Shown here piece by piece: positions 7,250 to 16,223 of a stretch of 47,807 bases of DNA. The notes beneath the pieces were generated by a model. That model searched no databases. It was given only the letters and a program-made list of their open reading frames with translations, and was not told the origin of the DNA. Positions within the stretch are counted from its first letter, which is position 1. Each line of letters begins with the position of its first letter. The position numbers were made by a program, and so were the translations under genes. Origin of the DNA: Caedibacter sp052030685 (GTDB taxonomy: Bacteria; Pseudomonadota; Gammaproteobacteria; Francisellales; Francisellaceae); the NCBI RefSeq assembly GCF_052030685.1, contig NZ_JBQAJM010000019.1:1-47807 (forward strand), written 5' to 3'.

Positions 7250-10200
7250 ATGAGTGAAGCGATTAAAAGTATATTGCATAATCCAATTTGCCTGTTGATT
7301 TTAGGTCTGGGTGGTTTTTGGTTGCTTGTGCAAGCAATTCAAAAAGTGTATAAAAAATTCATTCAAAATTCGGTTAAGTTAAAGAAGCTTTGGCTTAGCC
7401 TAAAAAGTGTTTTTACCTCAAATAATGGCATTAAAAGTTTTAAACTATTTAAGCAGGATTTGCCATTTGCGTTAAGAAGAAAAATGAAGCTTTGCCAGTA
7501 TTATTTGCATATTAATCTGGCAGAGAAAGAGAGTTTGGTAAAGCACACACAATTTGAACATTTTCGTCGTCAATTTTATTTGAAATATAAACCAGATGGT
7601 TTGGATAATTATTTTATTGATAATAAGTCATTTATCTATGAAATCGGTCAAGCGCGTCTTGATGAGGACGATAAATTAGAAGTGCTTTTGTTAAAGCGCT
7701 TATGGAAAAAGATCTTCCGTGGGCAGAGCCCTACAATTATCATTAGCTTCGATGTTGATAAACTTTTGCAACAAAGCAGAGATGATTTGCAGAATTTAGC
7801 GCAACTTATCAGAGCAAAAATTGATGTCATGCAAAAGATTAAAAAACGTCGTCTACCAGTTTGTATACAGTTATCACATACAAAGATGACTGAAGAAGCA
7901 AGCGCTTTATCGTTGGAGCTTCAAAATATATGCATGTATCAGACAAATGAAGGAGGGCAGCTACTGGAGGTATTTGCTGATAAACTGGTGGCATTAAAGA
8001 GTCGACTGATTAATGTTGAAGATAGTCATATCTTTATGAACCAGTTGGTGGTATTGGATGGTATTAGGCAATCTTTGGAAGTCATGCAGGTTATTGTTGA
8101 TACCTTGCACTATGAAAATCAAGTCACATTGACACCAAAAATTCAGGCTTTGTTTTTGGCGCAAGCAGCACAAAGCACGCCAAATATCTTGACATTAACG
8201 TATAAGAAGATACGACAGCCTATTTCATTATTTCGATTGTCAGCTAGTATATTAAGTGCAGGACTCATTGGCTTTATGATATTGTACGCTTCCAAATTAC
8301 AAAGCAGGCAAGTGGCTTTTGATAATACAGCCAATACGGTTGCGAATTTAGTGCAAAATAAGCAAATCTCATTAAATGATTTTGCTGACAAGATGCAAAA
8401 AATCACGCTAGATTATCAGCAAGATATTGTGAGTACGCCTATTGCAGATATTTATCCGCAGTTTATTTTAATGCATGGAATCAAGCAGAAAATTGCTAAT
8501 AGCATATACCAAAGTAATATAAAACCATTGATTGAGCAATCAACGAGCGATGTTCAATTAGCTGCATTGCTATTGATTACACATGCAATCAAGCAGAATG
8601 AGCGTGATTTTATTGTGCATTATGCCAATGTTTTCGCAAGTTTAAGTCAGCTACCAGAAAAAACGATTCGCTTATATATTAAATATAATGATAGAGTTCC
8701 TACAGATGAATTTACAGGACAATCAATCGATGCGATTCCGTTGGATGATAGTGACAGTTATCAATCTGTTATGGTGGCAATCAATATTATGTTGCAGGAT
8801 AGTGCGATTAAAATATCGGATATCAAACATTTTTATCGGACGATTTATGATAGCTTTGCATCTAAAATTATTCTTAAATCAGCGTTGTATCAATTTCTAC
8901 CTATTATGCAGCCGCATTTATCACATAATGAGCTAAAATTTTTGCAGCAATTTATTGATAGATTGGGTTCACAGGAGCAAGAACAAGCACAAAATGCGAC
9001 TTACCTAAGCTTGATTAAACTATTAGCCAATGAGCCGAGTTTCACGATGACTAAGGTTCGCGATTTTTCAGATCTGTTAAACGCTATAAGCACTATTATT
9101 GTAGAAGGGCAAAATAGCAATTTGCCTAAGGCTTATGGTAGTGATCAGTTTAGTTATGGCAATTGGCAGCAGATGATTGTGCGTGCAAAAATTAATACGC
9201 TTATTGACGAGTATACACATCACTCAGGTAATTTGTTTTTGTCTCAACATACAACTTCCAGTCAAGGATCAACATTATTGTCAGCAAATGGTCAGGTCGC
9301 TTCAAGTTTTACGGGTAATTATATACAAAATGTCGTTGTTCCAGATATCGAGGCCTATAAGCACTTAATTGCTAAGCTAAGTAAGGAGCATATTGATACC
9401 ACTCAGTTGCAAAAAGTCTTTAATCAATCGATTGATCAGTATACGCAGCGATATATTGAAGCATACAATCAATTGATTACGCACTTTGACTATAATATAA
9501 CAAGTGTTGCGGCTTTAAAAGTCGCTTTATATAACATGAAGCAACCAAGCTCGCCATTGTTGGCATTAATTACACAAATCAATAGTAATACAAACTTTGA
9601 TAAAAGTATGCTGAAATATGGCTTTATAAAGCAAATTAGTCAAAGCTTTGCAAGCTACCATCAGCTGCAGAATTTCGATAGCTTATTATTGGGGATAAAC
9701 ACAAGCAAACAAAACAGTAATGCAGGATTGAGTGGATATATCAATATTATCTCAACACTGCGTAATCAACTGTTATATCAAGGTCTAGATAGTCACTTAG
9801 TCAGTAATGGTGGAATGTCTGCCTTGGCAAATCAAGCTTTGGCGATTTATTTAGACTCATCAAGCTCTTATATGCGTTTGACAAACAATGAGCTTGATAA
9901 AATCCACATGCCTGTAGCGCAGCGTAAGCCATTTGTTCAGATATTTTCAGTGGTATATACGTTAGGAATGCAGCAAGTCGCTCATTATTTTGATACAGTT
10001 TGGAATGAGAAGTTGGCGAATATGGTTAACACAATTGAAAATAGCTTCCCAATGCGTTTAACGGCTTCACAAACAATGTCTCCCAAAGTGTTAACTAGTT
10101 TGCTGTCACCTAAAGATGGGCAGTTTTGGGATTTATTTAAGCAAAAATTCGCGCAAGTCTTTGTCAAGAAAAATGGCATCTGGCGGATGAGGAAGGTGCC

Positions 10201-10651
10201 TTATGCCGGTGCCTTGAACTTATCGAGCATCCTTGAAAATGTACAAAAAATGCAATATATCAGTGATGCACTTTGGAGTAGTGATGGCCAACCAAAGCCT
10301 ATACAAATCATGCTTCAAGCAGAGCCATTTTATCAAAAGAAATTAGCGACAAACTATATTAAGATGACTTATCTTTCATTAAATAATAAATCTGTTGTTG
10401 GCATAGATGCAAAACCGCTACAACAAGCCATTGAATATGATTGGTGGAAGCCTGCGGAGGTGAGCATTGGCGTGGTGTTAAACAACTCGATAAATCAAAC
10501 GATTAGCAATAATGGTAACTGGGCATTATATCAATTGGTGAATCAATCGGTTATGGGTAATAATGGCCTGATGACTTGGAACATTCCCGTGAATGGACAT
10601 AAAGTACCAGTAGCATTCAGCGCGCAAAATATGGTTTTCCCACTATCATAG
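7250..10651 (+). CDS. tssM: T6SS inner-membrane protein TssM (IcmF/PdpB-like), without P-loop
   Basis: The 1133-residue length, one membrane segment near the N-terminus (residues 10-28), another at about 328-346 and a long periplasmic region ending in a beta-rich domain match IcmF/TssM (Francisella PdpB is of similar size). It spans the envelope and joins TssL to TssJ. In ordinary TssM a GxxGxGKT P-loop follows the first membrane region. Here the corresponding strand reads YYLHINLAEKES (84-95), with no Walker A motif, and the later DTAGR-type element is also absent (FIYEIGQARL). Loss of the nucleotide site is also known for Francisella PdpB. The gene is followed after 12 bp by the tssG-like gene. 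Confidence 0.88.
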   Translation: MSEAIKSILHNPICLLILGLGGFWLLVQAIQKVYKKFIQNSVKLKKLWLSLKSVFTSNNGIKSFKLFKQDLPFALRRKMKLCQYYLHINLAEKESLVKHTQFEHFRRQFYLKYKPDGLDNYFIDNKSFIYEIGQARLDEDDKLEVLLLKRLWKKIFRGQSPTIIISFDVDKLLQQSRDDLQNLAQLIRAKIDVMQKIKKRRLPVCIQLSHTKMTEEASALSLELQNICMYQTNEGGQLLEVFADKLVALKSRLINVEDSHIFMNQLVVLDGIRQSLEVMQVIVDTLHYENQVTLTPKIQALFLAQAAQSTPNILTLTYKKIRQPISLFRLSASILSAGLIGFMILYASKLQSRQVAFDNTANTVANLVQNKQISLNDFADKMQKITLDYQQDIVSTPIADIYPQFILMHGIKQKIANSIYQSNIKPLIEQSTSDVQLAALLLITHAIKQNERDFIVHYANVFASLSQLPEKTIRLYIKYNDRVPTDEFTGQSIDAIPLDDSDSYQSVMVAINIMLQDSAIKISDIKHFYRTIYDSFASKIILKSALYQFLPIMQPHLSHNELKFLQQFIDRLGSQEQEQAQNATYLSLIKLLANEPSFTMTKVRDFSDLLNAISTIIVEGQNSNLPKAYGSDQFSYGNWQQMIVRAKINTLIDEYTHHSGNLFLSQHTTSSQGSTLLSANGQVASSFTGNYIQNVVVPDIEAYKHLIAKLSKEHIDTTQLQKVFNQSIDQYTQRYIEAYNQLITHFDYNITSVAALKVALYNMKQPSSPLLALITQINSNTNFDKSMLKYGFIKQISQSFASYHQLQNFDSLLLGINTSKQNSNAGLSGYINIISTLRNQLLYQGLDSHLVSNGGMSALANQALAIYLDSSSSYMRLTNNELDKIHMPVAQRKPFVQIFSVVYTLGMQQVAHYFDTVWNEKLANMVNTIENSFPMRLTASQTMSPKVLTSLLSPKDGQFWDLFKQKFAQVFVKKNGIWRMRKVPYAGALNLSSILENVQKMQYISDALWSSDGQPKPIQIMLQAEPFYQKKLATNYIKMTYLSLNNKSVVGIDAKPLQQAIEYDWWKPAEVSIGVVLNNSINQTISNNGNWALYQLVNQSVMGNNGLMTWNIPVNGHKVPVAFSAQNMVFPLS

Positions 10652-10663
10652 GTAAGACAGAAT

Positions 10664-11470
10664 ATGACGTGTGTATTATCAAATAAAGCCTTGCATAATT
10701 TGCAACAGCATGCAACAAAGTTTAGTTTAAGCTATTTGCTAGAGCAGCTGTTTATGCTCGGTTTTGATATTCAGAATATCGAGTTTGAAAGTGTTGAAAG
10801 TAACGCATGTCATACACACACGATTGCTTACTTACATTATGTTGACGCTAAAATAATCATTGGTGTGAATTTAGGGTGGCTTGCAGCGCAGTCCAAACTC
10901 AAAGACATTGGCTTTTCAGAAGACTTTTTGCAAAGTAAAACATTTGCACATTATGCTAACAAATGGTTGAAGCATATATTGATGTTGTTGCATTTGGACT
11001 TAATGGTAGAGTCAAAGGATGCGTTTAATGCCATTACTGAGAATAATACTTTGGCATTAAACTCCTATGCTGAGCTTCATCATCAGATAGCAAGCCTTTT
11101 CCCTGAATATTATTTTGACCTTAAGGTTAATCATACAAACTCTTTAGTGAGACCACAGCAAATGATCTTAGGGCAAGCTAGATTATCTGAACAACATGGG
11201 CAGATAGGTCATGTGATTATTGAGGCAAAAAACAAAATTGAAATCACCTTAAATATTGAAGAAGGTTTAAGTGAATATGAGATCATGCGTGTTACCCAGC
11301 TTTTGCATGCAAAATGGTGCGCGCACTATGGTAGTTTTTGGCATGGCTATCTTTTGCAATTACATATGAGATTATTGACGAATCAAGAGAGCACCTATTT
11401 ATCAAATAAGTTGACGACTACGACAAAACTAAATGCAAGACAGCAGTTGCTCTTTGAGCAAGAACTATAA
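10664..11470 (+). CDS. tssG: TssG-like baseplate protein
   Basis: This 268-residue soluble protein lies between tssM and tssJ. Its middle and C-terminal parts fit the TssG pattern: MILGQARLSEQHGQIGHVII, then IEITLNIEEGLSEYEIMRV, then a helix and a final strand GYLLQLHMRL. The order matches the 'lG..a.lG..v.d..' and 'y..f.pgg' blocks of the family. TssG pairs with TssF to form baseplate wedges. It is shorter than ordinary TssG (about 330 residues) but close to Francisella IglJ (about 257). The assignment is by position, size and faint pattern; a profile comparison would settle it. Confidence 0.5.
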   Translation: MTCVLSNKALHNLQQHATKFSLSYLLEQLFMLGFDIQNIEFESVESNACHTHTIAYLHYVDAKIIIGVNLGWLAAQSKLKDIGFSEDFLQSKTFAHYANKWLKHILMLLHLDLMVESKDAFNAITENNTLALNSYAELHHQIASLFPEYYFDLKVNHTNSLVRPQQMILGQARLSEQHGQIGHVIIEAKNKIEITLNIEEGLSEYEIMRVTQLLHAKWCAHYGSFWHGYLLQLHMRLLTNQESTYLSNKLTTTTKLNARQQLLFEQEL

Positions 11471-11488
11471 ATCCGGAGATAATAACAA

Positions 11489-11926
11489 ATGAGAAAGATA
11501 CTACATAAAAGTAAATTATTAATTGTTGCCTTTGCTGTGTTGTCATTAGGAGGTTGTGCAATGTTTAGCACTTCACCGACGCTAACACTTAAAATGCATC
11601 TAGATAACAATAGTAATAATAGTCAAATTTTGACCGTGTTAGCAGCACCCATGTCCGAGCAAAGCTTTATCAATACAGATTATGAGAAGGCGTTAAGTTT
11701 GGTGGGCAAATCAAGCTCACATACCGTAACGCTCACACCGGATAACTTTGCTGATGGTGATTATGTGTATAAGGTGCCAGCAAATGAGCATCAAGGCATG
11801 GGTGTTTTTGTGTTCTATACCAATATGGCGAGCAATACGCAGTGGAAGCAATATATTCCTGAAGCCTATGGCAAGAAGTATGAAGTGACAATAGGTAAAG
11901 ACAGTCTATCGAATTTTAGCGCTTAG
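11489..11926 (+). CDS. tssJ: T6SS outer-membrane lipoprotein TssJ (IglE-like)
   Basis: This 145-residue protein starts with a lipoprotein signal peptide: a basic n-region, a hydrophobic stretch and the lipobox LSLGGC with Cys23. The mature part is a small beta-sandwich with the TssJ arrangement (LTLKMHLDNNSNNSQILTV ... SFINTDYEKAL ... YVYKVPANEHQGMGVFVFY). It anchors TssM to the outer membrane. Size and place (between tssM and tssL) match IglE. GGAGA precedes the ATG at a good distance. Confidence 0.88.
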   Translation: MRKILHKSKLLIVAFAVLSLGGCAMFSTSPTLTLKMHLDNNSNNSQILTVLAAPMSEQSFINTDYEKALSLVGKSSSHTVTLTPDNFADGDYVYKVPANEHQGMGVFVFYTNMASNTQWKQYIPEAYGKKYEVTIGKDSLSNFSA

Positions 11927-11938
11927 GAGGCAAAGAAG

Positions 11939-12598
11939 ATGCAACAGGATTTTTTGATTTGGAAAGATATTAGTCAGTTGATTTTGAAATCAGAGTCATA
12001 TGGCAAGGAGGTTAATAATTTGGCAAATGTTGATATTGAAGAAACGATTGAGACAAGAGCCTTTTTTCGTAATGCATTACATCAGATAGTGCAAAAAGTA
12101 GAGCATCTACACAATGCAAAAATTGCTAAATATACCAGTTTTGGCATAGCGGTATGGTTAGATGAAATACTCTCTGGGATCTATGAGTATGCAGCACATC
12201 CTTGGCCGAGTTTACAAAAGGAGCTTTTTGAAACGACTGAAGGCGGGGTGAAGTTTTACGAATATGTCGATGATGTATTAGCAAACCCATTTTATCCTAA
12301 GTTTATCTATGAGTTGTATTACTGCATGCTAACAGGTGGATTTAAAGGCAAATACCCTGCGGAATCAGAGCGTTATGCAATTGCTAATTATATTAATAAG
12401 CTTAAGGAAATGTTGCAGTTTGAGCATGAGAAGCCATTATTAGAAAGCAATAACTTATCAACACCCTTGGTAACAAAAAGCAGGTATTTACGTGTGGCTA
12501 ATAAAGTCAAGCAATGCTTTAGACAGCACTTGGGCTTGATCTTAGGCGGATGTGTGGCTTTAACGTATTTGTTATGCGGTGTGTTAGTCTATTTCTAA
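11939..12598 (+). CDS. tssL: T6SS inner-membrane protein TssL (DotU)
   Basis: This 219-residue protein has a helical cytoplasmic domain containing KIAKYTSFGIAVWLDEIL and FYPKFIYELYYCMLTGGFKG (the FYxxLxxGFxG-type DotU signature), and one C-terminal membrane helix (LGLILGGCVALTYLLCGVLV). This tail-anchored layout is typical of DotU/TssL without a peptidoglycan-binding extension. It binds TssM and docks the baseplate. A full AGGAGG precedes the start and the gene is 12 bp after tssJ. Confidence 0.93.
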   Translation: MQQDFLIWKDISQLILKSESYGKEVNNLANVDIEETIETRAFFRNALHQIVQKVEHLHNAKIAKYTSFGIAVWLDEILSGIYEYAAHPWPSLQKELFETTEGGVKFYEYVDDVLANPFYPKFIYELYYCMLTGGFKGKYPAESERYAIANYINKLKEMLQFEHEKPLLESNNLSTPLVTKSRYLRVANKVKQCFRQHLGLILGGCVALTYLLCGVLVYF

Positions 12599-12612
12599 AC
12601 TAGGGAGCCTTT

Positions 12613-14007
12613 ATGCAAGATGTATTAGCACAGAAATTTATCCAACTTCAGTCTATATTGGAGAGTGATGTCAAGGATCTTAAAAGAGATGTTTTGCAGT
12701 ATATCTATAATGCACGTCTTAGGTCGTTTAATACAAGAATTCCATATTTACAAAGTGCTATTCCATATAAACTGTTTACTGAGATTAAGCTCAAACCGTC
12801 ACAAGTAAGTGCTGTGGATCTATTGTTGAGTGATCGCATTGAAGCATTAACCAAAGATGGTCAAAAATGCACACTGCACCCGATGTTTAATACTCAAATC
12901 TTGCCTTGTGAAATCACAAATCGCAGAAGTGATAATGACAAGTTATATTTGAGTCTAAACAACTTGGCTGGCTTTTTTTATCTTGAGCAAAACTATATTG
13001 ATATTTGGTGTTTTGATGAGAATGAAATACTTGCTAGTAATTACTTTGACGGTCTTAAAGAAGCTGATTTTTTGCTAGAATTTACATTGCAAGGTGAGAA
13101 AAAAACCAAAAGAGCAGTCGTTGAGAAGCTTCATTATGCCTATATGCATCCACATGAGTATTTAAAAGATCAGTTAAGAGATAGACGATTTTATCAAGGG
13201 TTACGCTTGCAGTTTAATAACGACTTTTATGAAGAGGAAATTAAATCCATAGAGCTTGTCATCGATTGTAAAGGGAAAATGCTCGATGTTGAAGAAGGTA
13301 TATCACTGATTAAGATTAACCATTTGCCATTGATAAACTATCATATTGATTACGCATTACCAATTCAGATCGATGGTTCAAAAGATAGTTATCCAATTAT
13401 TTTAAACCATGAAAAAAATGATTTGTTGTTGCGGGAGCTTGAAGTTAGTTTGATTCAAGAGGCAAAAACTACACGTTTATATCCTCAAAGTAGCTGTGGT
13501 TATGGTGAGCCAAGTTATACTTTAGTGCCTGCTGAGAAATCAATGTATCAAAGATATACGCACATACAGTTTCATAATATCCCATTTGAGCCTGGGATGC
13601 AGGCTCAAATAAAGGCTGCATGGCATAGTGGTTATCGCCAGCTGGGTAGACTAGAAAGCTTTAGTATTCCCTCTAAACCGATTGAGTCATTAAAGCTGGC
13701 TCCAGTCATGAGTTTGGAGGCCTCTGCTCCTGTTGTCTTAGACTTTTATGCAATGCAACTGATTCAAAAATTAAGTTACAAGAGAAATATTTTGCATAAA
13801 GATTTACTAGACTTAGTCACTGAAATTTTACCACTGCAGTATCAACAAGAAAAATTGACACACTTGATAGCATATTTACGAGATGTTGAAGATCAAATTG
13901 TTGATGTGGAAAATATTAAAGCGATGAATTTTTGTAAGGACAGCATGCTCAATTACTATCTAAATGCGATGTTTAAGGTATTAGTACAGTTTAAAAACAA
14001 GCTATAG
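12613..14007 (+). CDS. tssF: TssF-like baseplate protein (IglH-like)
   Basis: This 464-residue protein is predicted to be TssF from operon position and from a recognisable core: LIKINHLPLINYHIDYALPI followed by a YPIIL strand and LLLRELEVSLI, which fits the 'NcvPvvNlf' block and the next strand of TssF. Ordinary TssF is about 600 residues; Francisella IglH is about 475, so the short form fits T6SS-ii. The N-terminal YYxxEL/DPhverL region is not evident. The gene closes the first T6SS operon, and a short hairpin with T-run follows at 14015. Confidence 0.6.
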   Translation: MQDVLAQKFIQLQSILESDVKDLKRDVLQYIYNARLRSFNTRIPYLQSAIPYKLFTEIKLKPSQVSAVDLLLSDRIEALTKDGQKCTLHPMFNTQILPCEITNRRSDNDKLYLSLNNLAGFFYLEQNYIDIWCFDENEILASNYFDGLKEADFLLEFTLQGEKKTKRAVVEKLHYAYMHPHEYLKDQLRDRRFYQGLRLQFNNDFYEEEIKSIELVIDCKGKMLDVEEGISLIKINHLPLINYHIDYALPIQIDGSKDSYPIILNHEKNDLLLRELEVSLIQEAKTTRLYPQSSCGYGEPSYTLVPAEKSMYQRYTHIQFHNIPFEPGMQAQIKAAWHSGYRQLGRLESFSIPSKPIESLKLAPVMSLEASAPVVLDFYAMQLIQKLSYKRNILHKDLLDLVTEILPLQYQQEKLTHLIAYLRDVEDQIVDVENIKAMNFCKDSMLNYYLNAMFKVLVQFKNKL

Positions 14008-14014
14008 AGAAAGA

Positions 14015-14032
14015 GGCCATTTTGGCTATTTT
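14015..14032 (+). terminator. Short hairpin with T-run after the first tss operon
   Basis: GGCCA-TTT-TGGCT (last pair G-T) followed by ATTTT lies 8 bp after the tssF-like stop. The stem is only 5 bp, so it is a weak terminator at best. The same GGCCA-N3-TGGCT form occurs at 18146-18158, 18288-18300 and 28316-28328. Confidence 0.45.
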
Positions 14033-14183
14033 GTGGGAGCGCTAAATCTTATAAATTGCTTAATCATATATATAGCGCCCCTTTAAAACGTCTTATTTCA
14101 TAGTGTATTACACCACCTAACTGAAATATTCGCGTATCTTGGATGTGCGGCAGTAGTAATCTTATAAACTATAGGAGAGTGAA

Positions 14184-14789
14184 ATGAACGGAAATCCTTT
14201 TGGGTTAACGATTGATGTAACACCAAGTCCTGCGGTAGAGTGGGCAGAAACTCAGGCTGAGCTATATAATATATCTCATGTTCATGGAACTAATAGCAAT
14301 GCGCTGACTGGGTTAGCTCAGTTTAAAACCATATTAACAATGTCACAGATTATGCACAACAGGGTGTTAGGTCGCCCTGGACAGTTAAGATCAGGAGAGC
14401 GTGGCAACACAATATTAGCTGCAAATATGGATGGGAATCAACCTATTGCCAATGGTATTAGTATGTACGAAATCGCAGATATAGAAAATTGCATTGACTA
14501 TGCCAACATGAGGAATGCGGGTGATGCTAATTGCTATCCTATGATTTACGCCATTAAAAATCTTGATATTAGCAGGTTGCATAGAAGAGTAAGGGAACAT
14601 CCACTCTCGATTGGCTGTTTGCGTATTGAGGATATTAGTTTTATTTGGGTGCCTGAAGATAAGGTGTATTTGGCGCATAGAACATTACGATGCTACGAAG
14701 AACGCTGTGGTATATCGGAGTATGCACAAAATGCTTTATCACCAAGAGTAAAGGCGGCTCCACCCTTTATCCTAAGATCTAGAAGGTAA
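14184..14789 (+). CDS. Candidate effector with HGT motif, possibly ADP-ribosyltransferase-like
   Basis: This 201-residue protein has no signal peptide. SHVHGTNSNAL (H34-G35-T36) near the N-terminus resembles the HGT strand that opens ADP-ribosyltransferase folds of the H-Y-E type, and GCLRIEDISFIWVPEDKV (144-161, E149) resembles the final strand that brings a Glu. Two GE-containing loops (SGERGN at 70) fall between. This is a fold guess from motifs, not a recognised family. The tail ends KAAPPFILRSRR, a basic APP-containing end also seen in the glycosyltransferase at 26926. A strong AGGAGAG site is present. Position between the two structural T6SS blocks suggests cargo. Confidence 0.4.
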   Translation: MNGNPFGLTIDVTPSPAVEWAETQAELYNISHVHGTNSNALTGLAQFKTILTMSQIMHNRVLGRPGQLRSGERGNTILAANMDGNQPIANGISMYEIADIENCIDYANMRNAGDANCYPMIYAIKNLDISRLHRRVREHPLSIGCLRIEDISFIWVPEDKVYLAHRTLRCYEERCGISEYAQNALSPRVKAAPPFILRSRR

Positions 14790-14849
14790 TAAGTTTATCA
14801 AAGCATTCTAGTTGGTAGTAATCGTTTAATTTTAAAGTCTGAACCTATT

Positions 14850-16109
14850 ATGAATAATGAATTAACAATTTTATTAAGAATACGTCCTACTTTTTATCAG
14901 CAGGCGTTTAATAACAGTCGCTATTATTTAAACGCGGCCTGTTCGTATGCAAGTAGTTATTTTAAACCTTGTGATGAAGATCAAAGAGATCAAATGCTTT
15001 CAAATAGTTTGAGCAAAAACTATAAAGGGCTAAAAAATTTTATTACCGTAGATTTACACCCTAAAAACTTTGCATTTTATGAGGAACAATATTTTAGGGG
15101 GTGGTTGAATTATTATTACTATAGCAAAAAACTGGATCCATATACACGTATTAGAATACTTGTGCTAGGGCATGGTGCGCCAGATGAGAGCAAAATGCAT
15201 TCAGATGTTGGTGGGGCAATCGATTGCCAACTAGTCGCTAATAGTATTTATCGTTGCTATAAGACATTCAAAAATAAAGCTGTTCAAGAAACAGTCGTAG
15301 AGGTAATTTCATGCTCGGCAGCATCAGGGCAGTCAGATTCTGTTCATGAAAGAATTTGTAAGACGTTGCAATCTAAAAAAGATTTTTATGGATCAGTTAG
15401 GTCTAGCCTGTTTGTATATACTTTAGACCATCAGGCCAGTCATGGTGCTGTGATTTCATTAACTGACGACGATGGAGTGACAGTTACACAACATATACTT
15501 TACTGCCCAATTCTACAAACGACTGAAGTTGAAGGCACGCAATGCAATCACGCTTATATAAAAAGGGACAATGAGGACTATAAAAGTTTTGGTTCACAGC
15601 AGAATGGCTTGGCTCATTGGCGAGAAATTAACACCGTTTTTAGCATACTTAAATCAGTATATACATCAGTGTATAATCTTGAATTAACTGAGGATACAAA
15701 AGATGAAGTTAAATATATTTATGAAGTATTTATTGAAATAGTGAAAGCATTTGAGCTTTTATTCGAGAAAAGTCGGTCACATATGCTAAATGAAGCATTT
15801 GCTAGTAGAAAACTTGTTTATGCAAGTCATTTAATTGAGCAGGCAATAAGTAAAAAACAAATACCATTGAATCCGAAAATATTAAAAGAATCTAACTTAT
15901 TAATTTATATGTTGATGTCAAGGTTGCTTTTAAAAGATAAAAAATACCATCAAAGAATATCTAAATATCATGAATACGATGGTGATTTTAAAGATGTATT
16001 AATCAGTGCTTTAGAGAATATTTCTAAAGCATCAAAGTTACTGGGACAACACAGAATTTATAACATTTGCCGAAAACATTGCCTAAGTGTTAAAAGTCAG
16101 ATGGTTTAA
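14850..16109 (+). CDS. Candidate effector, C80-like cysteine protease domain
   Basis: This is a 419-residue cytosolic-type protein. Residues 98-175 read like a clan CD cysteine peptidase: YTRIRILVLGHGAPDE puts a His at 108 in a strand-HG turn, and VVEVISCSAASG puts a Cys at 155 at the end of the next strand. The His-Cys spacing of 47 matches the C80 family (TcdB His653/Cys698, 45 apart; MARTX His3519/Cys3568, 49 apart). In those toxins the domain is activated by inositol hexakisphosphate and cuts the toxin inside the host cell. The C-terminal 200 residues are helical and unrecognised. No inositol-phosphate basic pocket can be judged by eye. It lies in the cargo block between the T6SS operons and its ribosome binding site is weak. 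Confidence 0.5.
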   Translation: MNNELTILLRIRPTFYQQAFNNSRYYLNAACSYASSYFKPCDEDQRDQMLSNSLSKNYKGLKNFITVDLHPKNFAFYEEQYFRGWLNYYYYSKKLDPYTRIRILVLGHGAPDESKMHSDVGGAIDCQLVANSIYRCYKTFKNKAVQETVVEVISCSAASGQSDSVHERICKTLQSKKDFYGSVRSSLFVYTLDHQASHGAVISLTDDDGVTVTQHILYCPILQTTEVEGTQCNHAYIKRDNEDYKSFGSQQNGLAHWREINTVFSILKSVYTSVYNLELTEDTKDEVKYIYEVFIEIVKAFELLFEKSRSHMLNEAFASRKLVYASHLIEQAISKKQIPLNPKILKESNLLIYMLMSRLLLKDKKYHQRISKYHEYDGDFKDVLISALENISKASKLLGQHRIYNICRKHCLSVKSQMV

Positions 16110-16223
16110 TCTTCAAAAGAAATACAACTAATCTATCAATGCTGTATGTGTAATTTTATCATCTGTTGCAAGATTTGATACGGTTGCAGTTTATTAGTGA
16201 CTTTATTGAAAAGGAGCGTGAAA

